Assembly: GCA_013215905.1 (NCBI GenBank)
Contig: JABSQI010000120.1
Span: 1-5,779 of the forward strand
Reading direction: 5' to 3'
Length of the DNA stretch: 5,779 bases
Source of the DNA: Legionellales bacterium
GTDB taxonomy: Bacteria; Pseudomonadota; Gammaproteobacteria; PIVX01
Numbering within the stretch: the stretch's first letter is position 1; each line of letters opens with the position of its first letter. Shown here piece after piece: positions 1 through 5,237 of the stretch. The notes under the pieces are model-generated. The model saw only the letters and a list, made by a program, of their open reading frames with translations. It was not told the origin of the DNA and made no database searches. Position numbers and translations under genes: made by a program.

Positions 1-2
1 TA

Positions 3-107
3 GGAAATATTAAAATTCTATGTAACAAAATGTCTCGTTATGTCATGCAACTCAATATTCTATTTTTACCTGGCTTTATGGAGGTAGCTAGAATTGCCAA
101 GAAATAA
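3..107 (+). CDS. possible 3' end of an unrecognised gene (partial, runs off left edge)
   Basis: The frame starting at base 3 is open from the window edge to a TAA at 105-107, leaving 34 visible codons. The tail ends in a plausible protein sequence (MQLNILFLPGFMEVARIAKK). In sequence this AT-rich, 34 codons without a stop is only mild evidence of coding, but the mixed hydrophobic and basic composition looks natural. The stop is followed at once by more in-frame stops, and the next gene converges on it with a gap of about 30 bp. No family is recognised from so short a tail. Internal ATG codons at 30 and 45 mean it could also be a spurious short ORF. Confidence 0.4.
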   Translation, partial: GNIKILCNKMSRYVMQLNILFLPGFMEVARIAKK

Positions 108-137
108 TAAATGTTGCACAAGATCCTAAATAATTTA

Positions 138-656
138 TTATGCTATTTTATTGAATGAGCTTTTTTTGTAACGGCTTAAATGATTAAGAGCCATGCCAAA
201 AAAATATCCAGAGAATATTCCAGTTAGACAAAATTCTACTATCTTAATCTCATTGTATAAGGAGATATTTTTTGATTTTAAGAAACCAAATATATATTTA
301 ATAGTAAAGAAGGCTAGTAGTAGTAAAAGAGTAGAATAAGTTCCTGGTATTTTTACTGCAAATTGTTCAGGGATGATTAGTAGTTTTTGCTTTTCTGTGT
401 ACTTGAAGCTGATAAATATTGCTACCCCTAAACTGAATAAATAGACAATAAAGATAGTTGTACTAGAATTAATGAGTTGTTTATATTTTAGTATAAAAAG
501 TACAATTGGGATTATGAAGAGTTTTGGTATATAAACTATTCTTTGTTTTGTCGCTAGGATTCCTACAAAAAATAAATATCCAAGAATAACCCATACCCAG
601 GTAGGTGTTCCTGACAATATTTTAAGAACTATTGAGATGCTACTTGGATCTTTCAT
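138..656 (-). CDS. five-helix membrane protein, DUF6622-like
   Basis: This 172-aa protein is almost entirely hydrophobic, with likely membrane helices at about residues 18-35, 44-58, 66-84, 108-126 and 139-157, and a basic C-terminus. From memory, it resembles the DUF6622 family of small proteobacterial inner-membrane proteins: a 'GTPTWVW' motif at 16-22 before the first helix, a 'IPGTYS' motif at 103-108 before the fourth, and a glycine-rich last helix (GIFSGYFFGMAL, 146-157). The function of that family is unknown to me. The ATG at 654-656 is the only start giving a full first helix; no clear Shine-Dalgarno precedes it. The gene stands alone, divergent from the exported-protein gene at 890 and convergent with the left-edge fragment. 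The membrane call is firm; the family assignment is moderate. Confidence 0.75.
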   Translation of the reverse strand: MKDPSSISIVLKILSGTPTWVWVILGYLFFVGILATKQRIVYIPKLFIIPIVLFILKYKQLINSSTTIFIVYLFSLGVAIFISFKYTEKQKLLIIPEQFAVKIPGTYSTLLLLLAFFTIKYIFGFLKSKNISLYNEIKIVEFCLTGIFSGYFFGMALNHLSRYKKSSFNKIA

Positions 657-889
657 TTATTAAATTTGGAATTCAATTCATCAATTGTAATATAAAAACA
701 TATATATGAAAAGAGTTTGAAAAATTCAAATAAATATAAATCTATGAAATAAAATGCTAGATTTGGCAAAATAGGGCGGTAATTTACTGTTTTTGGATTA
801 CAAACTTTAATAGTAGAGATTAAAATTTCTTGTAATTATCAGTTCATGCTGAAATAATACCTATACATAATTTTATCATAGGAAATACA
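657..889. other. divergent intergenic region
   Basis: This very AT-rich 233-bp spacer separates two divergent genes, so it should hold promoters for both. The rightward promoter is listed separately. For the leftward gene the best candidate is weak: TTGAAT (complement of 725-730), an 18-bp spacer, then TATATA (complement of 701-706), which would give a 5' leader of about 40 nt. No reading frame of note, RNA gene or terminator hairpin was seen. Confidence 0.5.
830..858 (+). promoter_or_regulatory. sigma70-type promoter for the exported protein gene at 890
   Basis: A -35 box TTGTAA (830-835) and a -10 box AATAAT (853-858) are separated by exactly 17 bp. Each differs from consensus at one or two positions. 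The predicted start near 865 gives a leader of about 25 nt ending in AGGAAA (880-885), a usable ribosome binding site. A small perfect dyad, TTCA-tgc-TGAA (843-853), overlaps the end of the spacer and the first base of the -10 box, where an operator could sit. Confidence 0.5.
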
Positions 890-1516
890 ATGTTGAAAAA
901 TAGAATAATGTATGGAATATTCGCTATATTTGTTTTGGTGGGCATCGTTGAAGCCTCAAGTGGTTTGTATATCTCGGCACATTTATGTGATTTGAATACT
1001 GGAGCAGAGATAGATATTTTTTGGGAAGTATTAGCTGATGGTAAAACTGTACATACATCTAAGAAATTTACCTTGAGAAATAGTGAGACACATGCATTTG
1101 AAGAAGAAGTACCAATTAATATCCTTGTACAAGTTAATAGAGCTAAAAAAGTTCAAGTGAAGTATACTTATGCTCATAAAAAATATACTAATAATAGCAT
1201 TTTTTTGCCTTTTGATGAAAAGGATAAAAAATTGATTTCAGGTTTTACCAGAATATTTTCTAAAAATTCTAGCCAAGACCAACCAATTGTTATAAATAAC
1301 ATAGTTTATAATTATTATGTTGGATATACTATTACAGTTAATATAGAAAAATCTAAAAAAAGTGATAATTTGTTTAAGTTTGATAAGGCTATCCAGTTGG
1401 ATTTTTACAAGGCAAATAAGAACAGCGAAGTAAAACAAAATAATTGTGAAAAAGACGTAAAAAGTAGTTATACGAAGGAGCATAAAGGGAATTTTATTAT
1501 TGAAAGATATTTATAA
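890..1516 (+). CDS. exported protein of unknown function (208 aa)
   Basis: The N-terminus is a classical Sec signal peptide: a basic start (KNR at 3-5), a hydrophobic core at about 8-20, and a likely signal peptidase I site after VEA (20-22). The mature part of about 186 aa is polar and rich in alternating beta-strand-like stretches (for example 41-50, 76-94 and 137-152), with a lysine- and asparagine-rich C-terminal tail. It has only two mature cysteines, C33 and C186, which could form one disulfide. I do not recognise the family. The start is supported by AGGAAA 4-5 nt upstream and a good promoter. A second ATG at codon 7 would shorten the signal peptide and is less likely. The gene appears monocistronic, with 201 bp to the next gene. 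It shares its general layout with the exported protein at 4650-5168. It could be periplasmic, surface-located or secreted. Confidence 0.75.
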   Translation: MLKNRIMYGIFAIFVLVGIVEASSGLYISAHLCDLNTGAEIDIFWEVLADGKTVHTSKKFTLRNSETHAFEEEVPINILVQVNRAKKVQVKYTYAHKKYTNNSIFLPFDEKDKKLISGFTRIFSKNSSQDQPIVINNIVYNYYVGYTITVNIEKSKKSDNLFKFDKAIQLDFYKANKNSEVKQNNCEKDVKSSYTKEHKGNFIIERYL

Positions 1517-1564
1517 TAATTGATAAAATTTCTAAAACTCTTTTTAAAGAATAGTTAAATTGCT

Positions 1565-1622
1565 AAGAAGGGCGTCACGATACTCACCACACCTAAAGAC
1601 TCGGTGGTATCAGTCTGGAACA
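1565..1622. other. G+C-rich block with dyad symmetry
   Basis: About 58 bp here have close to 50% G+C against about 30% around them. ACCAC at 1586-1590 can pair with GTGGT at 1604-1608 across a 13-nt loop, and the flanking GAT (1579-1581) and ATC (1609-1611) extend the stem with a bulge. An alternative stem pairs AGACT (1597-1601) with AGTCT (1612-1616). The minus strand is open across the block for about 35 codons and ends in TAA, with no convincing start. It could be a small dispersed repeat, a structured leader or small RNA, or a gene remnant. It matches no riboswitch I know. Confidence 0.4.
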
Positions 1623-1623
1623 G

Positions 1624-1642
1624 TAATAAATTGCCTTTATTA
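1624..1642. repeat. perfect 7-bp inverted repeat (AT-rich hairpin)
   Basis: TAATAAA (1624-1630) and TTTATTA (1636-1642) form a perfect stem around a 5-nt loop. It follows the G+C-rich block directly. It lacks a G+C-rich stem and is not followed by a clear run of T, so it is at best a weak terminator for the upstream gene. Confidence 0.35.
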
Positions 1643-1654
1643 TGCTTAAAAGCT

Positions 1655-1683
1655 TTGCTTTAATTGAGTAAAACTAATACTAT
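1655..1683 (+). promoter_or_regulatory. candidate promoter of the perM-dapA-lipoprotein operon
   Basis: TTGCTT (1655-1660) and TACTAT (1678-1683) are separated by 17 bp. The -10 has one mismatch to consensus and the -35 has three. The predicted transcript would start near 1690, leaving a short leader of about 28 nt with AAGGA at 1702-1706 upstream of the ATG at 1718. So short a leader leaves no room for a lysine riboswitch, unless transcription begins further upstream. Confidence 0.4.
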
Positions 1684-1717
1684 ATGGGTTTAGATAACCA
1701 AAAGGAATGGAATTCAT

Positions 1718-2785
1718 ATGTCAAAAATAATAAAAACATGGTATGCCAAAAATTTTACTCACCCAAGTGCTATAAAAATGATGGTGCTAATGTTAGTTAC
1801 TATCTCGACCTTGTATTTTCTAGGAGGAATATTGGCTCCGATTGGTATTAGTATTGTTATAGCATATTTATTAGATGGGGTAGTTGATAGATTAAATAAA
1901 ATAAAAATACCTAATATTATCTCTATTATATTGGTCCTGCTTATAGCACTTGGGATCTTATTTATTTTGGCTTTTTTATTAATACCAGTCCTGTGGAATC
2001 AATTAGCAGAATTAGTACAGGATATTCCGACCATTGTTGCCAAGAGTCAATCTTATGTTGTTAATACTATCCAGAGTTATCCTGAATTTTTTTCTTCTGA
2101 ATTTATTGATAATTTTTTTATTAACTTTAAAGATGAAATATCTGCATTTGGCCAATTTATTATTACTTTTTCTATAGGTTCAATTCCAAATTTAATTATT
2201 ATGGTTGTTTATTTTATAACTATACCTTTATTAGTGTTTTTCTTGTTAATGGATAAAGTATTAATTTTAAATAACGCTAAGAAATTATTCTCCGATGATA
2301 AGAAAATTTTAGCTGTAGGGCGTGAAATTAATCAGAAGCTAGGTAGTTATGTTAAAGGTAAATTTATTGAAATGGCTATTATTGCTGCAATTGCTAGTAT
2401 AGTATTCATGATAATGGATTTAAATTATGGGCTACTATTAGGTTGTCTCGTTGGTGCGTCTGTACTGATTCCATATGTTGGAGCTATATTTGTTACTATT
2501 CCAATAATTATTATTGGATTACTTCAATGGGGTTGGGGATCTTCATTTATATGGCTTACAGTTATTTATAGTGTAATATTATTCTTCGATGCTAATGTCC
2601 TTGTACCATTTTTATTTGCAGAAGCTATGAAAATGCACCCTCTAACTATTATTGTTGCAATATTTTTATTTGGTGGTTTGTGGGGATTTTGGGGAGTATT
2701 TTTTGCTATTCCTTTAGCTGTTATAGTAAAATCAATAATAACGATGTGGCCTAAAGCTACTAGATCAAAAACATCTACTGTATAG
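1718..2785 (+). CDS. perM: AI-2E/PerM-family membrane transporter
   Basis: This 355-aa polytopic inner-membrane protein has the usual length and shape of the AI-2E transporter (PerM, formerly UPF0118) family. Two close hydrophobic segments lie at about 21-54, another at 66-91, then a soluble region at about 92-150 that is variable in the family, and membrane segments at about 157-178, 217-233, 238-268, 276-300 and 308-342. Family signatures are LIPYVGA at 250-256, DANVLVP at 291-297, HPL at 307-309, and the glycine-rich stretch FGGLWGFWGVFFAIP at 318-332. Members have been linked to autoinducer-2 export, sodium/proton exchange or unknown transport, so the substrate cannot be inferred. AAGGA 11 nt upstream, or GGAA closer in, supports the start. 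The gene leads a compact operon with dapA 9 bp downstream. The symbol reflects family membership, not proven function. Confidence 0.9.
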   Translation: MSKIIKTWYAKNFTHPSAIKMMVLMLVTISTLYFLGGILAPIGISIVIAYLLDGVVDRLNKIKIPNIISIILVLLIALGILFILAFLLIPVLWNQLAELVQDIPTIVAKSQSYVVNTIQSYPEFFSSEFIDNFFINFKDEISAFGQFIITFSIGSIPNLIIMVVYFITIPLLVFFLLMDKVLILNNAKKLFSDDKKILAVGREINQKLGSYVKGKFIEMAIIAAIASIVFMIMDLNYGLLLGCLVGASVLIPYVGAIFVTIPIIIIGLLQWGWGSSFIWLTVIYSVILFFDANVLVPFLFAEAMKMHPLTIIVAIFLFGGLWGFWGVFFAIPLAVIVKSIITMWPKATRSKTSTV

Positions 2786-2794
2786 AGATAAGAT

Positions 2795-3679
2795 ATGTTT
2801 ACTGGAAGTATAGTTGCTTTAATAACACCGATGTATAAAGATGGTTCTATTGATTATTCTACTTTGAATAACTTGATTGAACTGCATATTAGAGAAGGGA
2901 CTGATTCTATAGTTATTTTAGGTTCTACTGGAGAAGCTTCTACAATAGACTTAGATGAACAAATATCAATAGTTAAATCCGTAGTTAAACAGTCTGCAGG
3001 AAGGATCCCTATAATTGTTGGAAGTAATCAAAATGGAACCCAAAAAACTATTGATGTTACTAAGAAATTTGTTGAGCTTGGCGTTGATGCTTGTTTATTG
3101 GCATGCCCAGGGTATATCAAACCTACTCAAGAAGGTTTGCATGCGCATTTCTCTAAAATATCTTCTTCTGTGGATATCCCATTAATTTTATATAATATTC
3201 CAGGTAGAACATGTTGTGATTTGTTACCTGAGACAGTTATTGAACTTAGCAAATTACCCAATATAATAGGGATCAAAGAATCATCCTGTAAGTTACAAAG
3301 GGTTAGTCAGATTTTGGATAAATGTTCCTCGGATTTCACTCTATTAGCAGGAGAAGACAAACTAGCTTTAAGTATGCTCCAAGAAGGAGCTAAAGGAGTG
3401 ATATCGGTCACTGCTAATTTGGCCCCTATATTGGTTAAAGAACTTATTATGAATGCTTTAGCTAAAAAATTTGACATTGCTCAAACTATTGATCATAAAC
3501 TTAGCATATTATACGAAAAACTATTTGTAGAAACTAACCCTATCCCGGTAAAATGGGCAATGAATAAATTAGGAATAATTGATAGTGGGATCCGCTTACC
3601 ATTGACTAATTTATCACCTATATATGAAGATGAGGTGAGTAGGATATTGAGCGTTGATGGTTTAATTAAGGTTATTTAA
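2795..3679 (+). CDS. dapA: 4-hydroxy-tetrahydrodipicolinate synthase (DapA)
   Basis: DapA condenses pyruvate with aspartate-4-semialdehyde, the first committed step to meso-diaminopimelate (peptidoglycan) and lysine, in the cytoplasm. The 294-aa protein is a full-length (beta/alpha)8 barrel that keeps E. coli numbering without gaps through at least residue 163. Visible functional residues are the Schiff-base lysine K161 in GIKES (159-163), Y133 in LYNIPGR (132-138), R138 for substrate carboxylate binding, Y107, and the GSTGE loop at 43-47. The triad threonine 44 is replaced by serine, which keeps the hydroxyl and occurs in other members. VISVTAN (201-207) and FVETNPIPVKWA are also typical. 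Residues that contact inhibitory lysine in E. coli are mostly changed: S48 to A, A49 to S, H53 to L, H56 to Q, E84 to K and Y106 to G; N80 remains. I infer weak or no lysine feedback. The Shine-Dalgarno is weak (AGAG, 7 nt upstream), so translation may depend on coupling to perM. Confidence 0.97.
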   Translation: MFTGSIVALITPMYKDGSIDYSTLNNLIELHIREGTDSIVILGSTGEASTIDLDEQISIVKSVVKQSAGRIPIIVGSNQNGTQKTIDVTKKFVELGVDACLLACPGYIKPTQEGLHAHFSKISSSVDIPLILYNIPGRTCCDLLPETVIELSKLPNIIGIKESSCKLQRVSQILDKCSSDFTLLAGEDKLALSMLQEGAKGVISVTANLAPILVKELIMNALAKKFDIAQTIDHKLSILYEKLFVETNPIPVKWAMNKLGIIDSGIRLPLTNLSPIYEDEVSRILSVDGLIKVI

Positions 3680-3681
3680 TG
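3668..3681 (+). promoter_or_regulatory. ribosome binding site and stop/start overlap between dapA and the lipoprotein gene
   Basis: The dapA stop TAA (3677-3679) shares one base with the next ATG (3679-3681). AAGG at 3668-3671 lies 7 nt upstream of that ATG. This arrangement indicates translational coupling and fixes the lipoprotein start at or next to 3679. A second ATG follows at 3682. Confidence 0.7.
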
Positions 3682-4068
3682 ATGAAAAGCAAACTTATAT
3701 TTATCTTTACGATAATTTTTATTTCAGGATGTACTCAATCAAAAGAATATTCGATTTATAGTCCTGAAAATTTTTACGTTGTTGGACATAAAGATCCTAT
3801 TCAGTTTCCAAGCGATATTAAATTAAGAAAAGCCCAATCAGCAGAATTCTATTTACCTAAATCTCAAGGGTTACCTAAACCAATTCCGTCAATACTACCA
3901 CCAAATAGTGAGGCTCTAAGAGTATACTTAGCTGATGAAGATAGATTAGATATGCCTTACTATGAACGGTTCCCGGTATATAGTATGCCTGTAGATCCTA
4001 CAAGTATTAATGAAGAATTGAAACTAAATCACTATGATAGACAGCCTATATATCCTTTGTCTAAATGA
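3679..4068 (+). CDS. small BamC-like lipoprotein (129 aa)
   Basis: A lipoprotein signal peptide is clear: K3 and K5, a hydrophobic core at 6-15, and a lipobox ISGC with the lipidated cysteine at 18. The residue after it is threonine, not aspartate, so outer-membrane sorting by Lol is expected. The mature part of about 112 aa is proline-rich, looks extended, and shows no membrane segment. The spacing of FPSDIKL (43-49), AEFYLP (55-60) and LPPNSEAL (73-80) recalls the unstructured N-terminal 'lasso' of BamC, which binds BamD in the outer-membrane assembly complex. The position directly after dapA, where bamC lies in many gammaproteobacteria, supports this. BamC is about 340 aa with two folded C-terminal domains; here both are absent and no remnant is visible downstream. 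An alternative is the alphaproteobacterial DUF3035 lipoprotein family, whose 'P-x-x-F-x-VV' and 'PxxxxLR' pattern also fits 29-50. The lipoprotein call is secure; the family is not. Confidence 0.85.
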   Translation: MMKSKLIFIFTIIFISGCTQSKEYSIYSPENFYVVGHKDPIQFPSDIKLRKAQSAEFYLPKSQGLPKPIPSILPPNSEALRVYLADEDRLDMPYYERFPVYSMPVDPTSINEELKLNHYDRQPIYPLSK

Positions 4069-4135
4069 TAACCCTAGTATATAAAGATATGAATGGGATT
4101 TGTTGGTAGTTAACTAGTTAGTTGCTGGTGCGAAA
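4069..4135. other. spacer downstream of the lipoprotein gene
   Basis: No strong intrinsic terminator follows the operon. A perfect 10-bp palindrome, TAACTAGTTA, sits at 4111-4120 within overlapping copies of TAGTTA. The segment lies just outside the transposase relic, so it may contain an old insertion-sequence end, but no matching terminal inverted repeat was found near the other side of the relic. Confidence 0.3.
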
Positions 4136-4519
4136 TTAAAAATTATATGTTGGTTCTAAAATAACTTTGCCTGTATTATATCTAATCATCTGTCTCAGAT
4201 TGAAAGATAATAAGGATGTAAATCCAGATGCTTCAATGGTTCTGTCCGACTTCATTATGCTTCTTCATAGATACAATCATAACGCTCATTAAATATTAAT
4301 TTTTTTTCTTCAGGTAAAGATTTTTTAGATAAAACCAATATTTCCAAGCAAAACTCTTAATTATTTTAATATTTACTTATATAGGTTCATATTTAAATAC
4401 ACACATATTCATTCAAATATTCCAATATTTTTTGCACATAAAACTAATTTACACAATAATGCACTATCGTTAGGATATATCATATTAGATTCTTGAATAG
4501 TTGAGTCAATATCTATATT
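4136..4519 (-). pseudogene. decayed insertion-sequence transposase remnant
   Basis: Three minus-strand segments in order read like one DDE transposase broken by mutation. The first (4519 down to 4409) gives IDIDSTIQESNMIYPNDSAL, matching the 'D-[ST]-T-x-x-E-x-N-[IM]-x-[YF]-P-[TS]-D' motif around the first catalytic aspartate, and ends in TGA. The second begins as VNIKIIKSFAWKYWF (from 4376 downward), then needs a frame change near 4330-4345 to continue as LSKKSLPEEKKLIFNE and on to a TAA at 4255-4257. This resembles the helical insert after the first aspartate. The third (4255 to 4136, 39 aa plus TAA) contains SLLSFNLRQMIRY, resembling the C-terminal end of such transposases. The stretch expected to carry the other catalytic residues is missing. 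The element is therefore dead. Its family is probably among the IS5/ISNCY-like groups, but I cannot fix it. Sequence up to about 4620 may hold more unrecognisable remnant. Confidence 0.7.
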
Positions 4520-4649
4520 TTAAATATTATTAAACTACACTATAAATGGATTTTTGATTTAGTAACTAAACTTAAGCTATCTATTGCCATCTCCGTATAA
4601 TTGTCCTAGAATCGAGATATCTTAAATACTCTAATCGGAATTATAAAAT
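4520..4649. other. intergenic region upstream of the second exported protein, with promoter
   Basis: Only the right end of this 130-bp AT-rich stretch has a clear signal. TATAAT at 4596-4601 is a perfect -10 box. The best -35 is poor (TTAAGC, 4572-4577, 18-bp spacing), so the promoter may be weak or need an activator. It would give a leader of about 40 nt. The left part may belong to the transposase relic, because a minus-strand fragment (LYGDGNR) precedes the recognisable motif, but stops interrupt it. Confidence 0.4.
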
Positions 4650-5168
4650 ATGACACTTATTAAAAAAAAATTAGTGGTGGCTTCTATAATATTATTTTCT
4701 ATTTATATTGATATAAGTAACGCCGGATATATTTATTTTAATAATAGTTCTAAATTTCAAGTTAAATTCGAAGCATTCGAAAAATCTGGGGAGAAAATAG
4801 GGGAGCGCTTATTAGAGGCAGGAATTAACAAGCATTCTGCAATTACCACAGATGTTAATTTTATTATTGGTGCAAAAAAGCAATTTAAAGAAGTAAAAAT
4901 GTGTGTCACAATTCATCAAAACAACCCGACATCTCTGACACAAGCATTAATATTTTCATATTGGTTTAGAACAGAAACTAAAAAAAGAATGCATAAGGAT
5001 TTAAGTAGCGTTGCTAAGATGTTCTTTATAGGAGATATTTCTAAAGAATTTAATATTAAAGTTCCTTATTATGTGTCAGATGATACTACTATTTTTGTTA
5101 ACAAAGATAATTCTATTATCATACGTACAAAAATAGAGAATAAAATCGATACAAGCAGTATTGACTAG
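4650..5168 (+). CDS. exported protein of unknown function (172 aa)
   Basis: The N-terminus is a Sec signal peptide: KKK at 5-7, a hydrophobic core at 8-20, and a likely signal peptidase I site after SNA (23-25). The mature protein of about 147 aa is soluble and beta-strand-rich, with strands suggested at 27-30, 36-43, 65-73, 81-88 and near the C-terminus (146-163). One cysteine (C85) lies in a strand. No family is recognised. The start has only a weak GGAA about 10 nt upstream and no better alternative. The gene appears monocistronic behind a perfect TATAAT box and next to a dead insertion sequence, a common setting for accessory genes. Its mature start (GYIYF), the following strand-turn-strand with charged turn residues, and the later K-rich strand parallel the protein at 890-1516, so distant paralogy is possible. 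Periplasmic or secreted location is likely; the function is unknown. Confidence 0.75.
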   Translation: MTLIKKKLVVASIILFSIYIDISNAGYIYFNNSSKFQVKFEAFEKSGEKIGERLLEAGINKHSAITTDVNFIIGAKKQFKEVKMCVTIHQNNPTSLTQALIFSYWFRTETKKRMHKDLSSVAKMFFIGDISKEFNIKVPYYVSDDTTIFVNKDNSIIIRTKIENKIDTSSID

Positions 5169-5237
5169 TATTTTAAAAACGTTCTTTCTGATGCAGTACA
5201 TTAAAATTTTACTTTATATTTCGCGCCAGATACTAGT
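5164..5237. repeat. 8-bp inverted repeat spanning two convergent stop codons
   Basis: ACTAGTAT (5164-5171) and ATACTAGT (5230-5237) are perfect inverted copies 58 bp apart. The TAG stop codon of each convergent gene lies within a copy. The interval between them is AT-rich, with TTAAAATTTTA near its middle and no compact G+C hairpin. It may help bidirectional termination, but the long loop makes that weak, and chance is possible. Confidence 0.3.

Noticed and set aside
1238..1483. 81-codon minus-strand frame inside the exported protein gene
   Set aside because: It lies wholly antisense to a gene with a good signal peptide, promoter and ribosome binding site. Its hydrophobic translation reflects the complement of lysine- and asparagine-rich codons.
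1517..1717. Lysine riboswitch upstream of the dapA operon
   Set aside because: The G+C-rich block lacks the conserved lysine-box elements and is far too short for the roughly 170-nt aptamer.
4136..4255. A real 39-aa small protein starting with MKSDRT
   Set aside because: It has no ribosome binding site or promoter of its own, it follows the other transposase-like fragments in order, and its end resembles a transposase C-terminus. It is better explained as part of the relic.
4069..4649. CRISPR array, tRNA or other structured RNA gene in the long gap
   Set aside because: No regularly spaced repeats, tRNA-like cloverleaf or CCA end, or stable G+C-rich stems were seen. The coding remnants explain most of the stretch.
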